Positions 28,434-37,340 of a DNA stretch of 64,000 bases are shown here, piece by piece. The position numbers were made by a program, and so were the translations under genes. Numbering within the stretch: position 1 is the first letter of the stretch; every line of letters begins with the position of its first letter. This DNA is from JAHEEL01 sp963785245 (GTDB lineage: Bacteria > Actinomycetota > Acidimicrobiia > Spongiisociales > UBA5794): positions 62,001-126,000 of the forward strand of contig CAWAUO010000006.1 of assembly GCA_963785245.1 (NCBI GenBank). Reading direction: 5' to 3'. The notes under the pieces were generated by a model that saw only the letters and a program-made list of their open reading frames with translations, had not been told where the DNA came from and did no database searches.

Positions 28434-30932
28434 ATGGAACCGAACATTTACGAGGTCCATCGGTTGGATCGGACACGGAAGCGTGTGCCGGCGCTGATCA
28501 TGCTCGCGGTCGTCACCGTCATCGGAGCCGGCTGGCTCGGCCTGTTCGGGTTCCTCGGATCGAACGCGGCACTCGGCACGGTGGAGGACGTGGAGGAACG
28601 CTACTTCTGCGACGTCGACGCGATGGACCTCTCGTTCCCCGATGTCTCGCGACTCTCGCGGGTAACAACGGCAGATCGCGTCGAACTCGGGAAACTCTCC
28701 GAACGGAACAGCCAGCCGATTGCTCTCGAGGAGATGCCGGACCTCGTCCTCGGCGCATTGCTCTCCGCCGAGGACAACGCCTTTTATGAGCATGAGGGCG
28801 TCGATTTCAAGGCGATCCTCGGTTCCGCGCTCCGGGGAGCAGAGACGGGAGCCTCAACGATCACACAGCAGGTCGTGAAACAGACGTATCTGACCAGTGA
28901 TCCGACGCTCGAACGGAAGATCTGCGAAGCGCAAGTTGCCGCGGAACTCGAGGAACGGTATTCGAAGGACCAGATTCTCGAGTTCTACGCCAACTCGGTC
29001 TACTTCGGCTCCAATGCATACGGGGTTCAGGCAGCCGCCCAGGAGTACTTCGGCAGGGACCTCGACGAACTCACCCTGGCCGAAGCCGCAACGCTGGTCA
29101 CCCCGATCAGGAATCCCACCATCTACCACCCGCGTCACAACCCGCAGAACTCGTTCGCCGTCAGGAACCGCACGATCGATCTCATGGTGGCCAATGGCTA
29201 CGCCACCGCTGCGGAAGGCACGACAGCCAAGGCGGAAGCGCTCGGCGTCGTTCCTCACTTGACTCGGGAGGAACTCGATCCGCAGGTGATGCTGGCGGTG
29301 CGGCGCGAACTGCTCGACAAGGATGGCTACGGTCTCGGGAGTTCATACGCCGAGAGGAAACGGGCTCTCTTCGGTTGTCCGGCAGCGGACAGCACGTGTG
29401 CGGGCGGCGGCGGTCTGCACATCGAGATCACGGTCGACTACGACCTGCAGACCGAGGCCAACCGGATCCTTCGCGCGTGGTTCCGCCCGGAATACGACGG
29501 ACCGACGGGAGCGATTGCGACCATTGAGAACGAGACCGGCGCCATCCGTGTGATCGCGAGCGGCATCGACTTCGGCGACAACATCGACGCTGGTGAGCGT
29601 CCATACGACCTTGCGAGTTCTGGGGCACGCAATGCCGGATCGGCGTTCAAACCGTTTACGCTTGCCGCCGCCCTCGAGGGCGGGGATCTGGCTGGCCGCC
29701 CGGTCACCCTTGCTTCCCTCTGGGACCGGTCAAGCCCTGCGGTGATCCAGTGCGATCATCCGTGCTCCGCCGACGGGAACACATGGACCGTGGAGAACGC
29801 TGGTGGGAACGCCGCTCACGACCTCCAGACGCTCGAGTCCGCAACGTACAACTCGACCAACACCGTCTACGCGCGGTTGATCGACGCGATCGGCCCAGAA
29901 GCGGTCGTCGACACGGCGAGACGCCTCGGCATCACCTCCCAGTATCTCAAGGCCTACCCGTCGATCACGCTCGGAGCGGCATCCGTGAGTCCCCTCGAGA
30001 TGGCAGCGGCCTATTCGACAATTGCCAACTACGGGGACCGGGTAGAGCCGTATCTCATCGAGCGCATCACCGATGCAACCGGAGCCGTGATCTACCAGCA
30101 CACGGTGAGCAGCGAGTCCGTGCTCGCCCGGTCGGTCGGCGCCGTTGTGGTCAGCACGCTCGAGAAGGTCATCAGCCAGGGCACCGGGGCACGTGCCGAT
30201 ATCGGCCGGCCCCAGGCAGGGAAGACGGGAACAGCGACCGAACACACCGATGTGTGGTTCGCAGGGTTCGTACCACAACTCACTACGACGGTCTGGGTCG
30301 GCTATCCGGACCGCCCGATCCCGATGGAACGATTCACCATGTGGAATGATCTCGAGGGCAAGGAGCAGTCAGTGCAACGCGCGTTCGGTGGAACCGTCGC
30401 CGCGCCCGTCTGGCGGCAATTCATGGAGTACGCGACCGCCGATCTCCCTGCAGACGACTTCCCAGACGAACCCGTGGGGTCGGACATCTATCGGATCGTT
30501 CCGCGTACGGTCGTGCCGGATCTCGACGGTCTCACCGGGGAGGAGATGGCAGACGCGGTCTACGGAGCCGGACTGCGCCTTGACCGCATCGAGGTGGCCT
30601 CGTCCCAGCCGGCGAACCGGGTCATCGACATCGTGCCGCAATCGGGGACGGCGCTGCGGCAGGGAGCAACGGTCAACGTGCTGGTCTCCACAGGACAGCG
30701 CGAACCCGCGCGCGTGCCGAATCTCATCGGACTCCCACTGGGCGATGTCACTGACGCGCTCAATGCCTTCCGCGAGGAGAACGACGTCCAGGTCGAGTGG
30801 ACGGCCGAGTACGTCGCCATCAGCGACTCAGGTCTCTGGAACCTGGTTGTCGCCACCGATCCCGCCCCCGGTTCGATCATCACCAACGGAGCATCGATCA
30901 GGGTGATCGTCGGTCAGAAGCCCGGCGGGTAG
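28434..30932 (+). CDS. bifunctional penicillin-binding protein with PASTA domains
   Basis: A class A PBP that polymerises and cross-links peptidoglycan outside the membrane. The 832-residue product has one membrane helix (about 20-42), a GT51 transglycosylase domain with the catalytic glutamate in LSAEDNAFYEHEGVD (E113), and a transpeptidase domain with S403-AFK, the NSTN motif and AGKTGTATEHTD. Two PASTA repeats follow (VPDLDGLTGEEMADAV and VPNLIGLPLGDVTDAL). The ATG at 28434 directly precedes the conserved N-terminus; the frame runs upstream to 27954 only as an overlap with the mutase gene. Confidence 0.94.
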   Translation: MEPNIYEVHRLDRTRKRVPALIMLAVVTVIGAGWLGLFGFLGSNAALGTVEDVEERYFCDVDAMDLSFPDVSRLSRVTTADRVELGKLSERNSQPIALEEMPDLVLGALLSAEDNAFYEHEGVDFKAILGSALRGAETGASTITQQVVKQTYLTSDPTLERKICEAQVAAELEERYSKDQILEFYANSVYFGSNAYGVQAAAQEYFGRDLDELTLAEAATLVTPIRNPTIYHPRHNPQNSFAVRNRTIDLMVANGYATAAEGTTAKAEALGVVPHLTREELDPQVMLAVRRELLDKDGYGLGSSYAERKRALFGCPAADSTCAGGGGLHIEITVDYDLQTEANRILRAWFRPEYDGPTGAIATIENETGAIRVIASGIDFGDNIDAGERPYDLASSGARNAGSAFKPFTLAAALEGGDLAGRPVTLASLWDRSSPAVIQCDHPCSADGNTWTVENAGGNAAHDLQTLESATYNSTNTVYARLIDAIGPEAVVDTARRLGITSQYLKAYPSITLGAASVSPLEMAAAYSTIANYGDRVEPYLIERITDATGAVIYQHTVSSESVLARSVGAVVVSTLEKVISQGTGARADIGRPQAGKTGTATEHTDVWFAGFVPQLTTTVWVGYPDRPIPMERFTMWNDLEGKEQSVQRAFGGTVAAPVWRQFMEYATADLPADDFPDEPVGSDIYRIVPRTVVPDLDGLTGEEMADAVYGAGLRLDRIEVASSQPANRVIDIVPQSGTALRQGATVNVLVSTGQREPARVPNLIGLPLGDVTDALNAFREENDVQVEWTAEYVAISDSGLWNLVVATDPAPGSIITNGASIRVIVGQKPGG

Positions 30933-30961
30933 ATCGAGACGGCTGGGTAGCCTCGCCACTC

Positions 30962-32728
30962 ATGCAGGACACACCGCTCGCCCGCCTCTGGCACTACGCG
31001 CGGCCCTACCGAGCCCGGATTGCAGCCGCGGTGCTCTGGTCGTTTCTCAACAAGGCCGTAGACATCGCCCCGCCGTTCCTGATCGGAATGGCCGTTGACG
31101 TCGTCGTACGGCAGGAGGATTCGTTCCTCGCGTCATTCGGGATCGAGGACCCGCGGGCGCAACTCGTCCTGCTCGCCGTCATCACGTTCCTGGTGTGGGC
31201 CCTCGAGTCCATCTTCGAGTATCTCCAGGGGATCGCCTGGCGCAACCTCGCCCAGACGGTGCAACACGACCTGCGCGTCGACACCTACGCCCACGTTCAA
31301 GACCTCGAGGTCGGCTACTTCGAGGATCGGCGCTCCGGCGACCTCATGGCGGTCCTGAACGACGACGTGAACCAACTCGAGCGATTCCTCGACATCGGGG
31401 CCAATGAGGTGATCGCCCTGTTCACGACCGTTCTGTTGATCGGGATCTCGTTCTTCATCATCGCCCCGTCCGTCGCATGGCTGGCATTCCTCCCGGTGCC
31501 GGTGATCATTTGGGGATCGTTCCGGTTTCAGCGGCGCATCGAACCGCGGTATGCAGCCGTGCGCGATCAGGCGGCCGTGATCAACTCACAGCTTGCGAAC
31601 AACATCAGCGGCGTCGCCACCATCAAGGCGTTCACGGCCGAGGAGCGCGAGACCGCCCGGATCACCCTTGAGAGCGACCGGTATCGCACAGCCAATGAGG
31701 ACGCCATCCGGCTGTCGTCCGCGTTCTCTCCGCTCATCAGAATCGCGATCCTCGTCGGGTTTACAGCGACGCTGGTCTGGGGCGGATTCCTGGTTCTCGA
31801 TGGCGGACTCAGCGTTGGGCTCTACTCGGTGATGGTATTCCTCACGCAGCGGCTGTTGTGGCCGCTCACACGCCTCGGGCAGACGTTCGATCTCTACCAA
31901 CGGGCGATGGCGTCGTCGAAGCGAATCTTCGCCGTGCTCGATACGCCCCCGACACTCCATGACGGCCCGCTCGATCCCCAACCGGTCAAGGGCTCGATCG
32001 CCCTCGACGCGGTGACCTTCTCGTACACCGACGGTCACCCGGTCCTCCGAGACGTCTTTGTCGAGATTCCTGCAGGACAGACCACAGCGTTCGTCGGGCC
32101 GACCGGATCGGGCAAGACGACGCTCATCAAGCTTCTTCTCCGGTTCTACGATCCGGATTCGGGCGCTGTGACCCTCGACGGCGTTGACGTGCGGAACCTC
32201 CAACGATCCGGTCTACGTCGCGGGATGGCACTGGTCTCCCAGGATGTGTTCCTCTTCCACGGGACGGTTGCCGAGAACATCGCGTACGGGATGCCCGACG
32301 CCACCGGGGACCAGATCAGGCGGGCGGCGGTGACCGCTGAGGCCAGCGAGTTCATCGAATTGATGCCGGATGGCTACGACACCATCATCGGCGAGCGAGG
32401 TCAGAAGCTCTCCGGCGGGCAGCGGCAGCGCCTCTCGATCGCCAGGGCCCTGCTCACCGACTCGCCCGTCCTGTTGCTCGACGAGGCGACGTCTGCCGTG
32501 GACAATGAGACCGAAGCGGCGATCCAGCGGTCACTGGCCCGGGTGGCCCACAACCGGACCGTCATCGTGATCGCGCACCGCCTCTCGACGATCCGGCACG
32601 CCGATCGCATCTACGTCATCAGCGCCGGGGAGATTGTCGAATCCGGCACGCACAGCGAGTTGGTCGATCACCCGGGCATCTACCACTCACTGTGGTCCGT
32701 TCAGACCGGGTCGGCCGTCGGGGACTGA
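30962..32728 (+). CDS. ABC exporter, fused membrane and ATPase domains
   Basis: The 588-residue half-transporter has six predicted membrane helices (about 1-310) and a C-terminal ATPase with Walker A GPTGSGKTT, the Q-loop LVSQDVFLFHGTVAENI, the signature LSGGQRQRLSIARALL, Walker B VLLLDEATSAVD and the H-loop IAHRLSTIRHAD. It would act as a homodimer exporting lipid, drug or peptide; the substrate is unknown. It follows the PBP gene by 29 bases on the same strand. Confidence 0.93.
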   Translation: MQDTPLARLWHYARPYRARIAAAVLWSFLNKAVDIAPPFLIGMAVDVVVRQEDSFLASFGIEDPRAQLVLLAVITFLVWALESIFEYLQGIAWRNLAQTVQHDLRVDTYAHVQDLEVGYFEDRRSGDLMAVLNDDVNQLERFLDIGANEVIALFTTVLLIGISFFIIAPSVAWLAFLPVPVIIWGSFRFQRRIEPRYAAVRDQAAVINSQLANNISGVATIKAFTAEERETARITLESDRYRTANEDAIRLSSAFSPLIRIAILVGFTATLVWGGFLVLDGGLSVGLYSVMVFLTQRLLWPLTRLGQTFDLYQRAMASSKRIFAVLDTPPTLHDGPLDPQPVKGSIALDAVTFSYTDGHPVLRDVFVEIPAGQTTAFVGPTGSGKTTLIKLLLRFYDPDSGAVTLDGVDVRNLQRSGLRRGMALVSQDVFLFHGTVAENIAYGMPDATGDQIRRAAVTAEASEFIELMPDGYDTIIGERGQKLSGGQRQRLSIARALLTDSPVLLLDEATSAVDNETEAAIQRSLARVAHNRTVIVIAHRLSTIRHADRIYVISAGEIVESGTHSELVDHPGIYHSLWSVQTGSAVGD

Positions 32729-32759
32729 ACGCAATCTTTCGCGCCCTTATCCGAGCTTC

Positions 32760-32789
32760 TTGACCTCTCTTCTTGTTACTTGGTATGTA
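32760..32789 (+). promoter_or_regulatory. candidate promoter of the 158-residue orphan gene
   Basis: In a locally AT-richer gap, TTGACC (32760-32765) is followed after 18 bases by TATGTA (32784-32789), and the downstream ATG lies exactly 6 bases further. No ribosome-binding site is visible, so a leaderless transcript is likely. Confidence 0.4.
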
Positions 32790-32795
32790 TAGGGT

Positions 32796-33272
32796 ATGTC
32801 AGTCCCAGTCACGGCGGCGCCCGGATCCGTTCCCCGCAACAGTGCTCGTCCTCCCACCCGTTCCGGGGTACCCGCGCCACACCCGGGCGTCGCCGTCCTC
32901 CCCGTCCATACCTCCCGTGCGACCGCCGCCAAACGCCGCATCATCACACCGGCCCTCTGGGAGAAGGACCCCGAAGGGTTCCCAACCCAGCATCCCTACG
33001 TGCGGAGATTCTGGACGGCGGCGATCGGTTCGGGGGCGGTCGCCGACCTGATGCGTCTCGCCGTCGCCGCACAACGCGGCCGCTCCCTCCTCCTTCCGAC
33101 CAGCACCGGACTCCTTGCCCGCGAAGGCCTCGTGTCGTGGAGCCACGGCCACCTGCTCGCGGGCATCACGGTCCCACCGCTGCCGAACCGCCACGTTCGA
33201 CGGATGTCTCCTTCACTCAAGCGGGAACACCGGCGGGCACTCACCGACTTGCGTACGGTCGCGGGAGCCTGA
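32796..33272 (+). CDS. hypothetical protein, 158 residues
   Basis: I do not recognise this protein. Its first 45 residues are Pro/Ala/Arg-rich and probably disordered; the rest (ITPALWEKDPEGFPTQHPYV, then a mixed helical region with LLLPTSTGLLAREGL and a basic C-terminus with RRMSPSLKREHRRAL) looks like a small compact domain. It stands between an ABC exporter and a sirtuin gene, 11 bases before the latter, and may share a transcript with it. The coding call rests on length, codon use like its neighbours and a promoter-like upstream region. Confidence 0.55.
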   Translation: MSVPVTAAPGSVPRNSARPPTRSGVPAPHPGVAVLPVHTSRATAAKRRIITPALWEKDPEGFPTQHPYVRRFWTAAIGSGAVADLMRLAVAAQRGRSLLLPTSTGLLAREGLVSWSHGHLLAGITVPPLPNRHVRRMSPSLKREHRRALTDLRTVAGA

Positions 33273-33283
33273 ACACTGGGTCC

Positions 33284-34033
33284 GTGATCGAACAGGCCAT
33301 AGAGACGCTCTCAGACCGGACACGGATCCTCGTGTTCACGGGTGCTGGCATCTCGACCGAATCTGGGATTCCCGACTTTCGAGGACCACAAGGGCTCTGG
33401 AAGCGCTTCGACCCCGGCGACTACACGTACGATCGATACGTGAACGATCCCGGCTTCCGGATCGACACGTGGGGGAAGCGTTTCCACTCCCCCTACCTCG
33501 ACGCGGAACCCAATGATGCACACCGGGCCGTGACCCGACTCTGGGACATGGGACGCCTGATCGGGGTCGTCACCCAGAATATCGATGGCCTTCATGCGGC
33601 GGCAGGGCTCGGACCGGATTCGCTGGTCGAGATGCACGGAAACGCTCGTCGCATCCACTGCATCTCATGCGGAGCCGAACCCCGCTTCTCCGCTGTCGAG
33701 GAACGGTGGGAAGCCGGAGCCCTCGACCCCGAGTGCCTGGAGTGCGGAGGCATCCTGAAGACCCGGGTCGTGTACTTCGGAGAGCAGCTCCCGCAGGACG
33801 CCACGATCCGCGCCCGGAACATGGCCGAGAGCGCCGATGCCGCACTCGTTGTCGGCTCCACGCTCAGCGTCTACCCCGCCGCATTCGTCCCGCTCGCGGT
33901 CGTCGATCGCGGCGAACCGATGGTGATCGTCAACCGGGGCCGGACGGACCACGATGCTCACGCTGCGGCCCTCGTCGATGGTGATGCAGGAACGGTCGTC
34001 CCCGCGCTCGCCGACCGTCTCGCCCAGAACTAG
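33284..34033 (+). CDS. Sir2-family NAD-dependent deacylase (sirtuin 1)
   Basis: Sirtuins remove acyl groups from lysines and consume NAD, releasing nicotinamide. The 249-residue protein carries VFTGAGISTESGIPDFRG (NAD loop), VVTQNIDGLH, the catalytic histidine in VEMHGN, a four-cysteine zinc site (CISCG and CLECGG) and GSTLSVYPAA. The GTG at 33284 precedes the conserved domain; the longer frame from 32780 overlaps the previous gene. A second sirtuin is encoded at 61.4-62.2 kb. Likely targets such as acyl-CoA synthetases are known in other bacteria but not shown here. Confidence 0.92.
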   Translation: MIEQAIETLSDRTRILVFTGAGISTESGIPDFRGPQGLWKRFDPGDYTYDRYVNDPGFRIDTWGKRFHSPYLDAEPNDAHRAVTRLWDMGRLIGVVTQNIDGLHAAAGLGPDSLVEMHGNARRIHCISCGAEPRFSAVEERWEAGALDPECLECGGILKTRVVYFGEQLPQDATIRARNMAESADAALVVGSTLSVYPAAFVPLAVVDRGEPMVIVNRGRTDHDAHAAALVDGDAGTVVPALADRLAQN

Positions 34034-34043
34034 CCTCCGAAAC

Positions 34044-35087
34044 ATGGAGCGGCCAGAGCGCGAGCAAACCCCCGCACAGGTCGACGTGACGGCCTTCGCA
34101 GCCATCGTCGACCTTCGGGAGGGCGATCGCCTCATCGATCGGATTCCCGGAGCCGTGCAGCGCGGCCGCACCGACCTCGCGGCAATCGGACAACTCGTGC
34201 CGAGTCCGGATTCGCCCATCCTGGTGTATTGCGGTGTCGGAGACCAGTCCCGATCGGTCGCCGAAGCCCTCTCCGATCTCGGCTTCACGAGCGTGGTCTC
34301 ACTGGCAGGGGGCATCCGTCGATGGCGAGCAGAAGGCCTGCCGCTCATCGAGACCAACACCGACGTTGTCGACCGATACGACCGGCATGTGCGCCTCGAC
34401 GGAATCGGTGAGAGCGGCCAGCAACGAGTGCGCACTGCTCGCGTCGCGATCGTTGGCACCGGCGGTCTCGGCTCCCCCGTCATCCAGTACCTGGCGGCCG
34501 CCGGGGTCGGTGCGCTCGACATCATCGACGGAGACCGCGTTGACCCAACGAACCTGCAACGCCAGGTGCTTTTCGACACGAACGACCTCGGTCTCCGCAA
34601 GGCGGACGCCGCGAGGGAGCGGGTACGCGAGATCAACCCCGATGTTGAGGCCACGTCGATGCCGACGTGGCTCGATGCGGACAATGCCACGGATCTCCTC
34701 ACCGGCCACGACCTGCTCGTCGATGCATCCGACAACTTCGCCACGCGGTTGGCCGTCAACGACACCGCGGTAGATCTCGGCATTCCCTTCGTCCACGGCG
34801 CAGCGATCCGATGGGAGGGCATGGTGGTCGCGTTCGACCCCCGCGTTGGACCCTGCTACCGGTGCCTCTTCCCCGGTCTGCCCGAACGCGAGGAGGCGTG
34901 CGGCGATGTGGGAGTGCTCGGTGCGGTCACCGGCGTGATCGGGTCACTGATGGCCGTTGAGGCGATCAAGCACCTGGTCGGGTCCGCGGACCGAACGGTC
35001 GACCGACTGGTGACCTATGACGCCCGCTCATCGCAGTTCACTTCCCTGAGAATCGAGCGGTCGGATTCCTGCCCGGTCCACACCTAG
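34044..35087 (+). CDS. rhodanese-ThiF/MoeB-type adenylyltransferase fusion
   Basis: The 347-residue protein has an N-terminal rhodanese-like domain (about 1-105, active cysteine C63 in VYCGVGDQSR) followed by an E1-like adenylyltransferase domain (VAIVGTGGLGSPVIQYLAAAGVG, DGDRVDPTNLQRQVLF, DNFATRLAVND). Such enzymes activate small sulfur-carrier proteins for molybdopterin, thiamine or thiolated-tRNA synthesis. In MoeZ and MOCS3 the order is reversed, with rhodanese at the C-terminus. The zinc site has CYRC but the second pair reads CPVH at the very end of the protein. It starts 10 bases after the sirtuin gene. Which carrier it serves is unknown. Confidence 0.88.
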   Translation: MERPEREQTPAQVDVTAFAAIVDLREGDRLIDRIPGAVQRGRTDLAAIGQLVPSPDSPILVYCGVGDQSRSVAEALSDLGFTSVVSLAGGIRRWRAEGLPLIETNTDVVDRYDRHVRLDGIGESGQQRVRTARVAIVGTGGLGSPVIQYLAAAGVGALDIIDGDRVDPTNLQRQVLFDTNDLGLRKADAARERVREINPDVEATSMPTWLDADNATDLLTGHDLLVDASDNFATRLAVNDTAVDLGIPFVHGAAIRWEGMVVAFDPRVGPCYRCLFPGLPEREEACGDVGVLGAVTGVIGSLMAVEAIKHLVGSADRTVDRLVTYDARSSQFTSLRIERSDSCPVHT

Positions 35088-35824
35088 TCGGCGATTGGCA
35101 GATGCGGAGCCTGGACGTAGAACAGCGTCCTGGCGCTTGAGGGAGCGGCTGCGACGGAACTCCTCGTGCTCAACGCGCGGCCGGCCGTCCCCGTGACGCT
35201 CGCCGGCTTCACCGCGGGGATTGCCTGAGTCGGGAGCTTGGTCGCCGCAGGAGTCGGCGCCGCGGTGGTGGTTGTTGTCTCAGCCGGTGGCTCCGTCGCC
35301 GCTGTCGTGACGGGCTCGGGCGCTGCCGTCGTGGTCGTCGTCGAGGTCGTTGTGGTCGTCGTCGAGGTCGTTGTGGTCGTCGTCGCTGGGGCCGATCCCT
35401 TGCGCATGAAGATCACGGTCACCCAGATCTGGCCGTTCGCTTCCTTCACCCCGACACCGGCGTAGTTGAAGTCGCCGAGGATGTTCCGTCGGTGGCCGGC
35501 GGAGTTCATGAAGGCCGTGTGGAGGCTGGAGACAGACGGTCCCGTCCCAACGTTCTCGGCGAGTGACTCCCATCCAGACGCGACGCCTGCGAGATTGCTC
35601 GAGTGGTAGATGTTGCCCGCAGCCATCATCTCGGCGCTGTGCGCCCGTGCGTCCGGAACGAGTTCCGAGCTCATGGTCAGGGGTGCGAGCCCGGCCGAGG
35701 CTCGTGAGGAGTTGATCTTCGAAAGGAACGAACCTTCGGTCCCCGCCTGCGCCGGAAGGGCCAGACCGACCGTCATCACCACCAGGGCGACGACAACGAT
35801 CGAGATCGTGCGGACGGTGCGCAT
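35084..35824 (-). CDS. secreted CAP/SCP-domain protein with Thr-rich tail
   Basis: The 246-residue protein has a signal peptide (to about residue 27, AQAG) and a CAP domain: INSSRASAGLAPLT, ARAHSAEMMAAG, AGHRRNILGDFNYAGVGV and WVTVIFM. The following 60 residues are almost all Thr, Ser, Pro and Ala and probably form an extended, possibly O-glycosylated stalk; a conserved-looking end follows. Bacterial CAP proteins are extracellular with poorly defined roles. Its ribosome-binding site lies at the base of a strong stem-loop just upstream. Its last bases overlap the convergent ThiF-type gene. Confidence 0.88.
   Translation of the reverse strand: MRTVRTISIVVVALVVMTVGLALPAQAGTEGSFLSKINSSRASAGLAPLTMSSELVPDARAHSAEMMAAGNIYHSSNLAGVASGWESLAENVGTGPSVSSLHTAFMNSAGHRRNILGDFNYAGVGVKEANGQIWVTVIFMRKGSAPATTTTTTSTTTTTTSTTTTTAAPEPVTTAATEPPAETTTTTAAPTPAATKLPTQAIPAVKPASVTGTAGRALSTRSSVAAAPSSARTLFYVQAPHLPIAD
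35331..35385. repeat. 21-bp tandem repeat in the Thr-rich coding region
   Basis: A 21-base unit starting gtggtcgtcgtcgagg occurs twice exactly (35331-35351 and 35352-35372) and partly a third time (to 35385). On the coding minus strand it encodes the TTTTTTS-like stalk of the CAP protein, so unit gain or loss would change stalk length by 7 residues. Confidence 0.9.
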
Positions 35825-35830
35825 GGGTCC

Positions 35831-35875
35831 TCCCGAACACAGAGAGCATCAGGTCCAATGCTCTCTGTATCGGGA
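35831..35875 (-). promoter_or_regulatory. 17-bp stem-loop overlapping the CAP gene ribosome-binding site
   Basis: Inner arms 35839-35849 and 35858-35868 are perfectly complementary (11 bp, ACAGAGAGCAT and its complement) around an 8-base loop. After a 2x1 internal loop, 35831-35836 and 35870-35875 add 6 more pairs (TCCCGA/TCGGGA). On the minus-strand RNA the 3' arm ends in UCGGGA, directly followed by GG and then the CAP start codon, so most of the GGGAGG ribosome-binding site is inside the stem. There is no U-run after it, which argues against a simple terminator for pepA. Confidence 0.7.
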
Positions 35876-35891
35876 GAACCGAGCGCAGGCT

Positions 35892-37340
35892 TTACGCTTT
35901 CGTAGCCATCTCCCGGGCGAGCTCAACCATGGTGCGGACGCCGAACCCGGTGCCTCCGGCCGAGACATAGGCGTCGGCCTTGTCTGCACGGGCGGGACCG
36001 GCGACATCAAGATGCACCCACGGCACCTCATCGACGAACTCGGAGAGGAACAGGGCAGCGGTGATCGAGCCGCCGTAGCGATCTCCGATGTTCTTCAGGT
36101 CCGCGATTGGCGACTTCAGCGCCGATCGGTACGACGGTTCGAGCGGCATTGTCCACATCGACTCCCCGCTGAACCGGGCTGCGGCCTCGACCGCAGCAAT
36201 GCCATCGTCGCCGTTGCCGAAGATGGCACCGACGGCCGGGCCCAGAGCGATCTTCGCGGCACCGGTCAGCGTCGCAATGTCGACGATCAGATCCGGCTCG
36301 TACTCAACGGCGATGCCGAGACCGTCTGCGAGGACCAGCCTCCCCTCGGCGTCGGTGTTCAGCACCTCGACCGTCGTGCCACGATACGCCGTGAAGACGT
36401 CGCCCGGTCGGGTCGCCGCTCCCCCGGTCATGTTCTCGGACAGCGGGGCCACGCCGAGCACGCGAATCGGGAGTTCCATCTCCGCGATGGCCTGCATCGC
36501 TCCGTAGACCGAGGCGGCGCCCGCCATGTCCGTTTTCATCGCCTCCATCATCGCCGCCGGTTTCAAGGAGAGGCCGCCGGAATCGAAGACGATCCCCTTG
36601 CCGACGAGGGCGAGCGATGCATCGACACCATCCGGTTCGTATCGCAAGATGACCATGCGCGGTGGGTTCGTGGCACCGGCACCCACGGCGAGGAGTCCGC
36701 CATACCCTCGTTCGGCTGCTTCGACCTCATCGACGATCTCGACTTCGATCAGGTCGTTGAGGGTCAGCGCCCGGGCGGCGAGAACCTCAGGTGCCTTGTC
36801 GACCGCCGGCTGATTCACGAGGTCTCGGGCGAGGAAGACGCCGCGGGCGACCGCGGTGGCCCGTGCGATTGCCTCCGACGCCTCGGCCGCAACGCCGAGG
36901 AGTTCGAGGCGCTCGTTGGACGGGACCTTCGATTCGCTCTTGTAGTCGTCGAACCGATAGGAACCGAGCAGGTATCCGACGGTGACGGCCTCGACCGCGC
37001 CGTCGATGTCGACCTGGCCGAGCGTCGAAGCGACGGTTCGGTATGGCGCTGCGAACCGGCCGACGGTTCCTGAAGCGCGCCGAAGCACCTCGGCGTCGGT
37101 GTCATCGCCAAGACCGACAAACGCGACCTCGCCGTATGGGAGGTCGCCGCCCGGCACCGCCACGAGTTGGCCGACCTTTCCGGAGAATTCGCGTACAGCC
37201 AGGAAGTCGTCAAGCCACGGTCCGAGGCGGTCGGCCGTCTCTTCTGCCCCGGGACCCCAGGTCAGGTCGGCAAAGACCGGGACGACCAGCAAGTCCGCCC
37301 CGCTCTCGAACAGCGGTCCGGACGGTACGACTTCGATCAT
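35892..37340 (-). CDS. pepA: leucyl aminopeptidase (M17)
   Basis: PepA is a cytosolic hexameric metallopeptidase that removes N-terminal residues from peptides. The 482-residue protein carries the M17 metal and catalytic motifs LVGKGIVFDSGGLSLK, MKTDMAGAASV and the signature NTDAEGRLVLADGL. The ATG at 37340 has GAGGAG at good distance and overlaps the adenosyltransferase stop by 4 bases. The frame extends 9 codons further upstream without homology. Confidence 0.95.
   Translation of the reverse strand: MIEVVPSGPLFESGADLLVVPVFADLTWGPGAEETADRLGPWLDDFLAVREFSGKVGQLVAVPGGDLPYGEVAFVGLGDDTDAEVLRRASGTVGRFAAPYRTVASTLGQVDIDGAVEAVTVGYLLGSYRFDDYKSESKVPSNERLELLGVAAEASEAIARATAVARGVFLARDLVNQPAVDKAPEVLAARALTLNDLIEVEIVDEVEAAERGYGGLLAVGAGATNPPRMVILRYEPDGVDASLALVGKGIVFDSGGLSLKPAAMMEAMKTDMAGAASVYGAMQAIAEMELPIRVLGVAPLSENMTGGAATRPGDVFTAYRGTTVEVLNTDAEGRLVLADGLGIAVEYEPDLIVDIATLTGAAKIALGPAVGAIFGNGDDGIAAVEAAARFSGESMWTMPLEPSYRSALKSPIADLKNIGDRYGGSITAALFLSEFVDEVPWVHLDVAGPARADKADAYVSAGGTGFGVRTMVELAREMATKA

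Noticed and set aside
35331..35385. Possible CRISPR array
   Set aside because: The units are contiguous 21-base coding repeats with no spacers.
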